Made by a program: the position numbers and the translations under genes
Source: JACKAQ01 sp020634975 [NCBI: Calditrichia bacterium]
GTDB taxonomy: Bacteria; Calditrichota; Calditrichia; RBG-13-44-9
Assembly: GCA_020634975.1 (NCBI GenBank)
Contig: JACKAQ010000002.1
Span: 248,001 to 312,000 of the forward strand
Direction: 5' to 3'
DNA length: 64,000 nt
Shown: positions 19,101-26,814 of the stretch, in pieces
How the letters are laid out: each line of letters opens with the position of its first letter
Position numbering within the stretch: position 1 is the stretch's first letter
Notes under the pieces: generated by a model
The model's input: the letters and a program-made list of their open reading frames with translations, nothing else
Database searches by the model: none
Told to the model about the DNA's origin: nothing

Positions 19101-21291
19101 GTGCAGCGGTGCTTTTTTCAGTTTCGATGCCAACGTAAAGTGTTTCAAAATAAGAAGATGCGCCAATTAACAACACGGAGCCAAGCTCCGAAATGATGCT
19201 GTCTGTTTGTTCGATAAATGATGCCGCATTTTGATCGGTAATCGGCGGAAGCCCGATCATCGACAAATCTGCTTCGCCGGATTCGCGTTTCACAATCTCG
19301 ACAAACGGGCGTTTTTCTACCGCGTTATTGATGATTTTTACTTCCGCTTCGATCCGTTCGTCATCGAGAATACGATTGAGGTTTTTTTGCACCCGCGCCA
19401 CCAACGCGCTGTTATCAACAACCGTCAATATACGGGTTTGGGCGTTTTCCCAGTCTTCGGATGTACGCAAAAATTTGAGCATATTCAACGCCAGCGTGGC
19501 GTTGTTGCTGCCGCCACGCCACCACAAATCGATGGTTTTTTTGCTGCCGAAACCGCGTTCGGCGTCGTAATCGAGCATTAATATATTGTTGTCCAATTCG
19601 CTGAATTGGCGAATGAGATGGGCAAATCGCAGCGGATCGCGGCTGTTTCGCGCCCAACCGAGCATCACCGTGTTGGGATCGATGCCGGAAAAACCGTAAA
19701 TTTGCGTCACCGCTTCCATGCCTTCGTAAATATTCCGGCATTGCAGAGTCCGGGAAAAAATGCCCGGAATATGTGCGTCCGGTTCGGGCTCCGTATCTTT
19801 TGTTTTGGCGATCGCCGATGTTGCCCCGGCGTTTTCAATCAATTCGAAATTGGAAAGAATGCCGCGCTTGCGAACCAGCCACTCGCCAAATTGCACCAAA
19901 TGCGGTCGCGTTTCGTTGCCGCCGCTAAATAAAATGATGTTTGGTCGCCAGTTCCGTTGATGCTGCACAGTTTGCGACAGTCGCTGCAGACCGCTGCGCA
20001 CCACGGACGACCACACGCCTTCCCAGGTATCGCCGGATTCCAGCGTTAATTCTTTTCTTTTGAGATACAAAAAGAGTCCGCCGAGCACAACTGTTGCGCC
20101 AACCATCGCCGGGAAGTCCAATAAAATCATAACGATAAAGCATGCCAGGGAACCGATGATGCTCACCCACGCTGGAATGCGAAATTCCGGTCGAAAATCA
20201 GTGCTCGCCCAATTTTCCAGCGCACAGCTCATGTTCAAAAAACCGTAAGTGGTGATAAAAAACATCGACACCACCCGTGCGATGATGTCCAATTCGCCAA
20301 CGAGAATACCTGCTTCCGCGATCACAAACGTCATCAACAAAGCGTTGCGCGGCTCGTTGGATTTGCCGTGCCCTTTTGCAAAAAATTTCGGGGCGATGCG
20401 ATCCGCCGCCGCAGCCTGCAAAATTCGCGGTGAGGACAAAATGCTGCCCAACGCCGAAGAAATAGTAGCGCACCAAATACCCGCAATCACCGCCGGCGGC
20501 CAAAACGCGATTTCCAGCAATACTTTGGGATTGTTGATCAAATCATCCGATGAAACAGTGAATGCAAAATAGATCGTCAACCCGATGTAAACCACCAGCC
20601 CGACCGCGATTGCGGCAATCGAACCGGAAGGAATCGACTTTTTGGGGTCCTCCAAATCACCGGACATGGAAACACCCGCCTCAAAACCGGTTACCGCCGG
20701 AAAAAAAATGCCGAACATGAGCATCCACGGTGCAGCATCGGGAATGGAATTGATCAGCGGTTGTGCTGGAGACAGATCGTGACTGCCCAAAAATATCGAA
20801 AACAGTGATAAAATTATCGCCCCGAGAATGAAAAACTGGCTTTTCAGCGCCAGTTCCGTGCTAATAAACGTGACGATTGTGACCAGCAGCAGCGCAATCG
20901 ATCCGGCAATCCGGATGTTATTTTTGGTAATTTCAAATTCCCAATAGCCCAGAAAACTTTCCGAAAAACCGATGAGATACAGGCTCACGCTAAATGCCAG
21001 ACCAACAGCCAGCGCCAATCCGAGTGTGCCGCCAATCGGCAAACCGAGGCTGCGGGAAATCATGTAATACGTGCCGCCAGCTTTCACTTTTTTGTCCGTA
21101 GCGATGGAGGAAACGCTCAATCCGGTGGTGATCGAAATGATGTGCGCCACCAGCACAATGCCGATGGTGCTCCACATACCCGCGTTGCCAACGATCCACG
21201 GGAGGCGCATATACATAATCACGCCGAGAATCGTGAGAATCGACGGTGTGAACACGCCGCTAAATGTGCCGAATTTTTTTGCCTGAGCCAT
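16105..21291 (-). CDS. Giant cation-chloride cotransporter fused to coiled-coil, P-loop ATPase and winged helix
   Basis: A 1728-residue protein. Residues 1-430 are an SLC12/APC-type transporter: FSGVFTPSILTILGVIMYMR, AGGTYYMISRSLG, FPAVTGFEAGVSMSGDLEDP and GSILSSPRILQAAAADRI are hallmarks of Na-K-Cl and K-Cl cotransporters. Residues 440-720 match the cytosolic SLC12 C-terminal domain (NWRPNIILFSGG, NTVMLGWARNS). Residues 730-1400 are long helices rich in Gln and Glu. Residues 1410-1660 form an ATPase with Walker A GERNSGKT (Lys1443), Walker B AIIINDLE (Asp1508) and a sensor-like LFIVNAN. Residues 1670-1728 look like a winged helix (LQRLFRSSHDEVSAMLRTLQ). Prokaryotic cotransporters are usually 450-800 residues; I know no standard family with this tail. 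Stop overlaps the MscS start. The reading frame is intact throughout, so the fusion is not an assembly slip. Substrate and the purpose of the ATPase are inference. Confidence 0.85.
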   Translation of the reverse strand: MAQAKKFGTFSGVFTPSILTILGVIMYMRLPWIVGNAGMWSTIGIVLVAHIISITTGLSVSSIATDKKVKAGGTYYMISRSLGLPIGGTLGLALAVGLAFSVSLYLIGFSESFLGYWEFEITKNNIRIAGSIALLLVTIVTFISTELALKSQFFILGAIILSLFSIFLGSHDLSPAQPLINSIPDAAPWMLMFGIFFPAVTGFEAGVSMSGDLEDPKKSIPSGSIAAIAVGLVVYIGLTIYFAFTVSSDDLINNPKVLLEIAFWPPAVIAGIWCATISSALGSILSSPRILQAAAADRIAPKFFAKGHGKSNEPRNALLMTFVIAEAGILVGELDIIARVVSMFFITTYGFLNMSCALENWASTDFRPEFRIPAWVSIIGSLACFIVMILLDFPAMVGATVVLGGLFLYLKRKELTLESGDTWEGVWSSVVRSGLQRLSQTVQHQRNWRPNIILFSGGNETRPHLVQFGEWLVRKRGILSNFELIENAGATSAIAKTKDTEPEPDAHIPGIFSRTLQCRNIYEGMEAVTQIYGFSGIDPNTVMLGWARNSRDPLRFAHLIRQFSELDNNILMLDYDAERGFGSKKTIDLWWRGGSNNATLALNMLKFLRTSEDWENAQTRILTVVDNSALVARVQKNLNRILDDERIEAEVKIINNAVEKRPFVEIVKRESGEADLSMIGLPPITDQNAASFIEQTDSIISELGSVLLIGASSYFETLYVGIETEKSTAAPQEVAGEWPALLEQLPALNLPEKFRHSEASHETVRKTVVSMTEDSQSTLHDFYSQTLLELQSGSTQLVEQLQNLTERSFDILKKQLPQLGTARYQKLLSRVQTDVYFHTRQAVQNYREQNVPTQKDVLNTGLDQLLKRMDELAQTLPDNFAVFYEIDQLQPQPQDHLSLRWFKFRKRLKYRFGKSPISVQLDLRKLWQFQIATQFNNMLQQQFSAFGVEHYELISAVTKWFNHMRDSLGDIQQHAKNNDISTDFIDSEHQKLGNQLVDINREMANSNAQIMLQLLRSTAEMRQSTIETAFRLESPRSLNHSLEIPKNAQEIRGNLNAIPETWSQNMALVCNFAVMELQLAALQNRLGVVTQKFREQLSLKMENTALDQLQSVADGLESLSTAGENGDTKNMAKLAASEFGSFGTAEMLNELRKDVQEAVQDLPENVDIISETSFQQIETQQFDGLEVVSVSLRRLAGYLVETRLFAPIEKQLEKLPSTLRESQNVSSEVVRLVSFSLSEMEAVPEFEQEIGETVTPLQNIIQSGLRRISQEKESLMQFSQSLMDFIDQQRNATFEKLNPYIAVRDAGKIGQYIRAEESRKVLSGVDEGKQRVKNIINNMLVRLLYRRSEGVLLARKLWETGEQYSAAPVERLLSLVESVSPQPEILENLPLFYRQLFLAKQAIGNEFWVGRQKALAQASQILKRYQSGFSGAMLILGERNSGKTALCRAIVANHFDRKSVFQIFAPDAGSCDPAVFLRTLQESTHINETTPERVLEALPPDSAIIINDLELWWERGANGFAVIDELLRLINRFSNECLFIVNANTHSYKFINRLKTIDESFIGVIFCEPFDAEDLQNAILLRHQSTGLEFIYDGEIESDISRLKMARLFNAYFDFSTGNIGSALLAWISHIEKAGKDRLTIRMPDHPGIDRMNNLKAEWAIWLTQFVLHKHLSNERLQRLFRSSHDEVSAMLRTLQRTGLLIENHGTWEINPHVEPFVVEKLQEMELL

Positions 21292-21374
21292 GATTTATTG
21301 ATTAGTTTCTATTGAATAATTGCCGGTTTTTTATTGTTGGTTTTGTTTCCACCCAATTACATGATTTTCTTAAA

Positions 21375-21402
21375 TTTATCCTTTATCCTTTATCCTTTAT
21401 CC
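21375..21402. repeat. Heptamer array (TTTATCC)x4, overlapping the DUF502 stop
   Basis: Four perfect TTTATCC units in a row. Read on the minus strand, GAAAAGGATAAAGGATAA encodes the last residues and the stop codon of the DUF502 gene, so the array supplies the gene's end. Confidence 0.9.
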
Positions 21403-22010
21403 TTTTCACTCTTTACATCCCGAATTGTGTCAGGTCCCAAAATACCGCCGGATACAGTAAGTTTTAGCGCTGCGTCGATGCTCCAGCCGGGATCGCGAAC
21501 CTGGTCTTCCCGCAAAAACAGAATGAAACCGGATGTCGGGTTTGGCGGCGTGGGCACATACACTTTCAGCAAGGTCTGGTTTCTGGTTTTGTCGAACAGT
21601 GTTCCGGTGACAAATCCGATCGTCCAGACATCTTCCCGCAAAAATTCCACCAGCACCGCGCGTTTGAACACCTGTTTTTCCGGCAGCGAAAATGTGGTGG
21701 AAAGCTGCTTCCCGATGTTGTAAATCGTGCCGATAATCGGGATTTTTTCAGTGATTGTTTCGATAATTCGGATGATCCGGTTGCCAATCACGTTGCTGGT
21801 TATCAGCCCGGCGATGTACAATACGCCAGCCAAAATCAGGAAGCCGAGCCCCGGCACGCTGAATCCCAGCCAGTCTTCTACTAAATTCATTACCCGTTGA
21901 TCGATCGCAACATACAAAAATTGGATGATCACAAATGTGAGCACTACGGGAATCAGCGCAATCAGTCCGCGAAAAATATATTTTTTGGTGTGAGTGAAGA
22001 TATTCTTCAT
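21390..22010 (-). CDS. DUF502 family membrane protein
   Basis: A 206-residue inner-membrane protein of the DUF502 family. Two hydrophobic helices lie at residues 13-34 and 52-74, followed by the family motif GNRIIRIIETITEKIPIIGTIYNIGKQ (core near residues 75-101) and a soluble beta-rich tail with VPTPPNPTSGFILFL. The family is widespread and functionally unknown; plant members are linked to membrane trafficking. The last six residues (EKDKG and the stop) are encoded by a heptamer repeat array, which suggests the ancestral 3' end was replaced or extended by the repeat. No clear ribosome site precedes the ATG. It precedes the cotransporter-ATPase gene by about 100 bp on the same strand. Confidence 0.88.
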   Translation of the reverse strand: MKNIFTHTKKYIFRGLIALIPVVLTFVIIQFLYVAIDQRVMNLVEDWLGFSVPGLGFLILAGVLYIAGLITSNVIGNRIIRIIETITEKIPIIGTIYNIGKQLSTTFSLPEKQVFKRAVLVEFLREDVWTIGFVTGTLFDKTRNQTLLKVYVPTPPNPTSGFILFLREDQVRDPGWSIDAALKLTVSGGILGPDTIRDVKSEKDKG

Positions 22011-22113
22011 AAATAATTGTTACCAAATTGGTTGAATCTATTGAATTTGAAGCGTTTGCGGGAAATATCAAAGGTGAAATTTATAATTCGCAGAAATCGT
22101 AGATTTTGATCGT

Positions 22114-22157
22114 CGCAGTTAGTATAGGCAATTCATGTATTGCCTATACTAACTGCG
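22114..22157. repeat. Palindromic repeat, GGCAATTCATG family, copy 1
   Basis: Two 19-bp perfect arms (CGCAGTTAGTATAGGCAAT and its complement) flank a TCATGT loop. The centre, AGGCAATTCATGTATTGCCT, is shared with the copy at 30963-31000. It lies between the phosphotransferase and DUF502 genes. No T-run follows on either side, so a plain terminator is unlikely. Confidence 0.8.
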
Positions 22158-22176
22158 TGTCTTTAGTGGCAAAAAA

Positions 22177-23184
22177 TCATTTGCACTTTTCGAACAGTTT
22201 AACGGCGTCGGAGAAGTGGGGATACTTGCGCATCACTGCCAGCGCCATGGTGATAGCTTCGGTTACGTAACCGACATAACGCCGGCTGGCAAAACGGCGG
22301 TAGTTGTAGGCAAACGCGCCGGCATCGTGCAGTTTGCGCTGGATGATCGAGTAATCGACCATCTTTTGGTAAACGTCCCAGCTCCAATCGATGGAAACAT
22401 CGCCGAGCGTTTCGTAAAACTGTTTGACCAGTTTTTCTCGTAAGTCTTGCGATATTGGAATATAGGAATCCCACAAACAGGAAACGAGGTCGTAAACCGG
22501 TGTGCCGTATCGGGCATCCTGAAAATCGATGACACTGTATTCGAACGGCTTTTCGGTTTTGGTGATAAACACGTTGCTGCTCTGAAAATCGCGGTGAACA
22601 AAAATATTTTCGTTGATATCCAAAACGGTGCAAATTTCCCGGGCGAAATCGCGCAGCACTTCGGGCGCATATTCCATCTGAAAATAGAATCGCAGCAACT
22701 GTTCGGCAACGTGGAAATCGAACTCGAACTGATATTTCGCATCGTCAAAACGGCGATGAAATGCGGGACAGTGGGTTTCGTGACGACATTTTTTTTGCAT
22801 CCGGCTGATAAATTTCACCATTCCGGTGACCACAGATTTAATGTCCTGCGGATTGGTGTGCAGATACTGCTCGACGGTTGGGGCTGTTTCAAAGTGAACA
22901 AACACCCATTGGCGGGCGAGGTTTACCTCGTAAATGCGCGGTGTTGGAATGCCCATCCGTTTGAAATAATAATTGATGTTTACGTGATCGTGCAGCAGCC
23001 GGGAATCGGGATCGGGCACCTGCATCAGCAACACAGTGGGGGAGGGGAAATAGGATTTTTCGCGAAAAACGATTTTGTAGTACAATCGCGCCGAAGCGCC
23101 GCCGGGAATCGGCGAGATGGAAAATTCCGGTGTGCGAAAAAACTCCGCGAGCTGATTTCGTAAGATGTCTAATTCCTGATGCAT
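22177..23184 (-). CDS. APH/ChoK-fold phosphotransferase, possibly amino-sugar or cell-wall sugar kinase
   Basis: A 335-residue aminoglycoside-phosphotransferase-fold kinase. The catalytic loop is FVHRDFQSSNVF and the metal-binding motif IDFQDARYGTPVYDLVSCLWDSY. The IDFQDA...YDL form resembles the anomeric sugar kinase AmgK (N-acetylmuramate/N-acetylglucosamine 1-kinase) used in peptidoglycan recycling, more than true antibiotic kinases. The N-terminal lobe starts ISPIPGGASARLYYKIVF, a nucleotide-binding Gly-rich loop. No MurU uridylyltransferase gene is adjacent, so the AmgK reading is not supported by context. It lies between a GNAT gene and DUF502 on the same strand. Confidence 0.75.
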   Translation of the reverse strand: MHQELDILRNQLAEFFRTPEFSISPIPGGASARLYYKIVFREKSYFPSPTVLLMQVPDPDSRLLHDHVNINYYFKRMGIPTPRIYEVNLARQWVFVHFETAPTVEQYLHTNPQDIKSVVTGMVKFISRMQKKCRHETHCPAFHRRFDDAKYQFEFDFHVAEQLLRFYFQMEYAPEVLRDFAREICTVLDINENIFVHRDFQSSNVFITKTEKPFEYSVIDFQDARYGTPVYDLVSCLWDSYIPISQDLREKLVKQFYETLGDVSIDWSWDVYQKMVDYSIIQRKLHDAGAFAYNYRRFASRRYVGYVTEAITMALAVMRKYPHFSDAVKLFEKCK

Positions 23185-23251
23185 GCTGCACTTAACTCCG
23201 GCGAGAGATATTGATTATTGAAAAATGAAAAATGGAAATTTGAATAAAATA

Positions 23252-23279
23252 TTTATCCTTTATCCTTTACCCGTTATCC
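23252..23279. repeat. Heptamer array, four TTTATCC-type units, overlapping the GNAT stop
   Basis: Units are TTTATCC, TTTATCC, TTTACCC and GTTATCC. On the minus strand they encode part of the C-terminus and the stop codon (TAA at 23267-23269) of the acetyltransferase gene. The array is the same length (28 bp) as the other arrays of this window. Confidence 0.85.
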
Positions 23280-23764
23280 TTTTTCAATGTAGCTAATTGT
23301 TGGATTTCGGGAGGTAACATGCGAAAATTTGTCCAGTCGTCCATCGGTCTAGCGCCGAGATTTTTATAAAATTCGATGGACGGTTCATTCCAGTCCAGCA
23401 CCGACCACTCCATTCGACCACAGTCTTTTTCGATCGCGATTTTTGCCAATTCGCTCAACAGCGCAATGCCAATCCCGTTGCCGCGATGATCGGGCATCAC
23501 AAACAAATCTTCCAAAAACAGGGTCGGTTTTGCCAAAAATGTGGAAAATGTGAAAAAATACAGCGCGAAACCCACATCTTCGCCCGATTCGTCCGCAGCG
23601 AGCAATGCATGAAAATAGCGATTTTCGCCAAAGCCAAATTTCGCGAAATCATCGGCTGTGGCGACCATCTCGTGCTCCAATTTTTCGTAAATTGCCAAAC
23701 CTTCCACCAATTTCATGATCGATGGGATATCAATTTCGGTGGCTTCGCGAATCTTATATTTCAT
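23267..23764 (-). CDS. GNAT N-acetyltransferase (diamine/thialysine acetyltransferase-like)
   Basis: A 165-residue GNAT protein. The order of motifs is IREATEIDIPSIMKLVEGLAIYEKLE at the N-terminus, FFTFSTFLAKPTLFLEDLFV, acetyl-CoA loop HRGNGIGIALLSELAK, and WSVLDWNEPSIEFYKNLGA. The LAxYE, YFTYSTW-like and EDLFV segments are typical of the SAT1/SAT2 group that acetylates polyamines or thialysine. The N-terminal methionine has no obvious ribosome site. The C-terminal KKDNG is encoded by a heptamer repeat array. Substrate is unproven. Confidence 0.88.
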   Translation of the reverse strand: MKYKIREATEIDIPSIMKLVEGLAIYEKLEHEMVATADDFAKFGFGENRYFHALLAADESGEDVGFALYFFTFSTFLAKPTLFLEDLFVMPDHRGNGIGIALLSELAKIAIEKDCGRMEWSVLDWNEPSIEFYKNLGARPMDDWTNFRMLPPEIQQLATLKKDNG

Positions 23765-23893
23765 TGGAAAACAGTTGGTTTATCGTTCATCTCAAAAAAG
23801 CAGGGAACAGGTGGAACCGTTCCTGAAATGGTAAAATTTTGCGGAGAAATATACAAAAGGAAGTGGGATGTTACAAGCCGTTCGTGCGTAAAC

Positions 23894-25177
23894 TCAGCGG
23901 TTGCCGGCAAATGCCTCCACCAGCCAAAGGCTGAGTTCCGGAACGTAAGTGATGATCATCAGCGCGAACAGCAAAATGGCGATGAACGGCAGCGATGCCG
24001 CATACAGCTTCACCACCGGTTTTTCGAATCGGAAGCTGGAAATGAATAAATTGATGCCCACCGGCGGCGTGCTGTATCCGATTTCCAGATTGGTGAGAAA
24101 AATAATCCCGAGGTGAACCGGATCGACGCCGTAACTGGTGGCGATGGGAATTATCAGCGGAACAACCACCAGAATCGCGGAAAAAATATCCATCAATGCC
24201 CCGACAATCAGCAGAAAAATGTTCAACGCGATCAAAAACGCCCATTTGCTGTCGATAAATTGGCGCACAAATTCCAGAATTTTCATGGGAATTTCGGCAT
24301 CGATCATATAATTCGCCATGCCGAGCGCTGCGCCTAAAATCACCAAAATGCCGCCAACCAGGACCATGCTGTCGCGCATCACTTTCGGCAACCCGGTTTT
24401 GATGGAAATGTCTTTGTAAATGAACACTTCCACGATTAGCACATAAAACGCCGTGACCGCCGCCGCTTCCGTCGGCGTGATGTAGCCGCCATAAATGCTG
24501 CCCAAAATGAGGATTGGCAGCGGCAATTCCCACGCTGCTTCGCGGATCGTTTTGATCAGGGTGCCAAAGTGAAACGGTTGTATTGCCAGATGCAATCCGC
24601 GAACCTTGTAAACGTTGTAAATGGAAAGAATGACGATGAGCAAAATCCCGGGAATCAATCCCGCTAAAAAGAGTTTGTCGATGCTCACTTCGCTGATCAT
24701 CCCGTATACAATAATAGGTAGGCTCGGCGGAAACAGCAATCCGAGGCTGCCGGAGGTTGTCAGCAATCCCAGCGAAAATTTTTCGTCATATTTTTCTTCG
24801 AGAAGAATTGGATAAAGCAAGCCACCCAATGCAATAATTGTGACGCCCGATGCGCCGGTGAGTGCCGTAAAAACGGCGCAGGTAATCAGTGCGACAATGG
24901 AAATGCCGCCGGGAAACCAGCCGAACATCGCCCGCGCAAAATTGACTAAACGGGTGGGTGCTTTGCTTTCCGCCAGCAAATAGCCCGCAAATGTGAACAG
25001 CGGAATCGCCAGCAGCACCGGTTGGCTGGCAAGGCGATACAATTCGATGATGACCACAGTGGTGTCGATATCGGCAAAATAAAATGCGATCAGCGCGATG
25101 GAACTGATAATCGCAAACAGCGGCGTGCCGTAGAGCGCCAGCAAAATGAGTGCGAGTCCAATGAGAATGGTGGTCAT
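23894..25177 (-). CDS. TRAP transporter large permease subunit (DctM/TatM)
   Basis: A 427-residue inner-membrane protein with about 11-12 hydrophobic helices, the ion-coupled translocation subunit of a tripartite ATP-independent periplasmic transporter. Family marks are LAIPLFTFAGYLLAESKAPTRL, ALTGASGVTIIALGGLLYPILLEEKY, FSLGLLTTSGSLGLLFPPSLPIIVYG, GGYITPTEAAAVTAFYVLI and GIIFLTNLEIGYSTPPVGINLFIS. Length fits the DctM family. It is the last gene of the TatT-P-Q-M operon and starts 25 bp after the small permease. The solute is unknown. Confidence 0.95.
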   Translation of the reverse strand: MTTILIGLALILLALYGTPLFAIISSIALIAFYFADIDTTVVIIELYRLASQPVLLAIPLFTFAGYLLAESKAPTRLVNFARAMFGWFPGGISIVALITCAVFTALTGASGVTIIALGGLLYPILLEEKYDEKFSLGLLTTSGSLGLLFPPSLPIIVYGMISEVSIDKLFLAGLIPGILLIVILSIYNVYKVRGLHLAIQPFHFGTLIKTIREAAWELPLPILILGSIYGGYITPTEAAAVTAFYVLIVEVFIYKDISIKTGLPKVMRDSMVLVGGILVILGAALGMANYMIDAEIPMKILEFVRQFIDSKWAFLIALNIFLLIVGALMDIFSAILVVVPLIIPIATSYGVDPVHLGIIFLTNLEIGYSTPPVGINLFISSFRFEKPVVKLYAASLPFIAILLFALMIITYVPELSLWLVEAFAGNR

Positions 25178-25202
25178 TTATTCAGTTGCTTTCAGTTTTC
25201 GA

Positions 25203-25727
25203 TCAGGCTTTCGGTTGTGCGGATGGTGCGGGTGCGTTGCCGGTCAGACGTTCCAGAATTTTCAGGAAAAAGCGAAATGCGATTAACGCAAATCCAACAG
25301 GAATAATAATTTGCAACGTCCACGAATGCACTTCGCCAAACCAGTCGGTTTGGAACAAAACAGATTCTGCTTCTTTTTCGTATTGAACGAATTTCCATCC
25401 GGCATTTGCCAGAATAATGCAAACAATCATCGTTGCAATGTCGGTTACGATGCGAATATAGGGTAAAATTTTCGGCGATGCGATGCGGCTGAGCGCGTCG
25501 ATGCTGATGTGCTTTTCATCGCGGGTTGCCAGCGATGCACCGACAAATCCGACCCACAACACCAGATGGCGCAGAAAAATATCGCCCCACAAAATGCCGG
25601 ACTCGAACGCATTGCGCATAAATACCTGCCAGAATGCCAGCAGCACCATCACGGTAACCAGCCCAATAATGATGCTGTTTTCCACCGCCGCCAGCGATTT
25701 ATCAATTGTCGAAAGGATTTTTTTCAT
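25203..25727 (-). CDS. TRAP transporter small permease subunit (DctQ/TatQ)
   Basis: A 174-residue membrane protein with four hydrophobic helices, at about residues 18-34, 48-66, 88-107 and 131-150. Family marks are MVLLAFWQVFMRN and FLRHLVLWVGFVGASLATRDEKHISID. It pairs with the large permease downstream. The 72-bp gap to the binding-protein gene upstream holds two different heptamer arrays. The C-terminus is Pro/Ala-rich and not conserved. Confidence 0.92.
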   Translation of the reverse strand: MKKILSTIDKSLAAVENSIIIGLVTVMVLLAFWQVFMRNAFESGILWGDIFLRHLVLWVGFVGASLATRDEKHISIDALSRIASPKILPYIRIVTDIATMIVCIILANAGWKFVQYEKEAESVLFQTDWFGEVHSWTLQIIIPVGFALIAFRFFLKILERLTGNAPAPSAQPKA

Positions 25728-25734
25728 GTTCGCA

Positions 25735-25762
25735 TTTGGCTTTTAGCCTTTGGCTTTTAGCT
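25735..25762. repeat. Heptamer array of a second type (TTTGGCT/TTTAGCC)x4
   Basis: Four 7-bp units, TTTGGCT, TTTAGCC, TTTGGCT and TTTAGCT, stand in a row. The array is 9 bp from a TTTATCC array and inside the TRAP operon, between the binding-protein and small-permease genes. The unit is different but the number, length and leading TTT are the same. Confidence 0.8.
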
Positions 25763-25771
25763 GTTCTCCAC

Positions 25772-25799
25772 TTTATCCTTTATCAATTATCCTTTATCC
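25772..25799. repeat. Heptamer array, four TTTATCC-type units in the TRAP operon
   Basis: Units are TTTATCC, TTTATCA, ATTATCC and TTTATCC. The array abuts the stop codon of the TRAP binding-protein gene at 25800. Confidence 0.85.
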
Positions 25800-26795
25800 T
25801 TATTTCGCCGCTTTTCCGGCGCGAAAATCATTCAACGCATTTTGAACCCGATCGAGCAATTCTTGCGAATACAATTTGCCAACCAGCGATTCCCCGGCAG
25901 CTTTGGAAGCGGTATAAAATTCTTTCAAATTTGCTTCCGGCACTTTCACAATTTCGACACCGTTTTGAACCATCAAATCGATGGCTTTCTGGTTATCCTG
26001 TCTGCCCAGTTGGACCAGTCGGGTCATGTGTTCGCGACCTTTTTCCAGCAAAATTTTTTGATGTTCCGGCGACAGTTTGTCAAACATTTTTTTTGTGATC
26101 AGCACTGCGCCGGTCACGTTTGCCAGCGGCACATCCATCATCGTTTTGATGCGCGTATGCCATTGCAGCGAAACACAGGGCAGCGGTGGGACATAAACAG
26201 CTTCGATTAAATTGGTTTGCAGCGAAGTGAGCACATCGGTCAGCGAGAGCGGAATGGCGCTCACTTTGAGCGCGGAAAACGTGGCTTCGGCAACCGGATC
26301 GCCTTCCCACATCCACATTTTTGTGCCGCGCAAATCCGCCAGCGAAGTGATCGCTTTTTGCGAATACACATACGCAAAACCGACATCCGCCCAGCCGAGA
26401 ATCACGAAGCCGGCGTCTTCAAATTTCTTCTGGAAATCTTCGTACAGCAACGATTTGATATAATCCACTTCTTCGTAGCTGCGATACATCATCGGCAATT
26501 CCATAATGCGCAGTTCTGGCACGATTTCGCCAAGCCCGACACCGGTGAATCCGGCGCTCTGCAACTGCCCGAATTTCATTTTGCGGAGCACATCTTTTTC
26601 ATCGCCCTGAATCTGGCTCGGGTAAATTTTGAACGAAACTTCGCCGCCGGTCAATTTTTCAACTTCTGCAGCGTATTCGCGGAGGACTGTCAGATAAGTT
26701 GACCCTTCCGGCGCAACCGTTGCGAATTTGATTTTTTGGGCAAAAACCAATTGGGTGAAAATCGATAAAAATATAACAAACAATAATTTACGCAT
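25800..26795 (-). CDS. TRAP transporter solute-binding protein (DctP/TatP family)
   Basis: A 331-residue periplasmic protein with a signal peptide ending near VFAQ (residue 19). It has the DctP fold: IKFATVAPEGSTYLTVLREYAAEVEKLTGGEVSFKIYPSQIQGDEKDVLRKMKFGQLQSAGFTGVGLGEIVPELRIMELP, of which the GG and PSQIQGDEKDVLRK parts are the family core (residues 50-75), and RGTKMWMWEGDPVAEATF with the ligand-clamping Arg, then TDVLTSLQTNLIEAVYVPP. The MWxWxGD form matches the TatP/TRAP-T group that is linked to a TatT partner, here encoded 19 bp upstream. Ligand is unknown; related treponemal proteins are thought to carry hydrophobic molecules. Confidence 0.93.
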   Translation of the reverse strand: MRKLLFVIFLSIFTQLVFAQKIKFATVAPEGSTYLTVLREYAAEVEKLTGGEVSFKIYPSQIQGDEKDVLRKMKFGQLQSAGFTGVGLGEIVPELRIMELPMMYRSYEEVDYIKSLLYEDFQKKFEDAGFVILGWADVGFAYVYSQKAITSLADLRGTKMWMWEGDPVAEATFSALKVSAIPLSLTDVLTSLQTNLIEAVYVPPLPCVSLQWHTRIKTMMDVPLANVTGAVLITKKMFDKLSPEHQKILLEKGREHMTRLVQLGRQDNQKAIDLMVQNGVEIVKVPEANLKEFYTASKAAGESLVGKLYSQELLDRVQNALNDFRAGKAAK

Positions 26796-26814
26796 TTATT
26801 TCTTCTCCTGAAAT

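Noticed and set aside
16105-21291. Assembly fusion of two neighbouring genes
   Set aside because: The frame is continuous over 5.2 kb, no start or ribosome site was seen in the middle, and the coiled region links the parts; reads would still be needed to be certain.
21375-21402. CRISPR array
   Set aside because: Units are 7 bp without spacers, and no cas gene is in the window.
22177-23184. Aminoglycoside resistance gene
   Set aside because: The APH fold is shared with many sugar and small-molecule kinases; the IDFQDA motif and lack of mobile context do not support antibiotic resistance.
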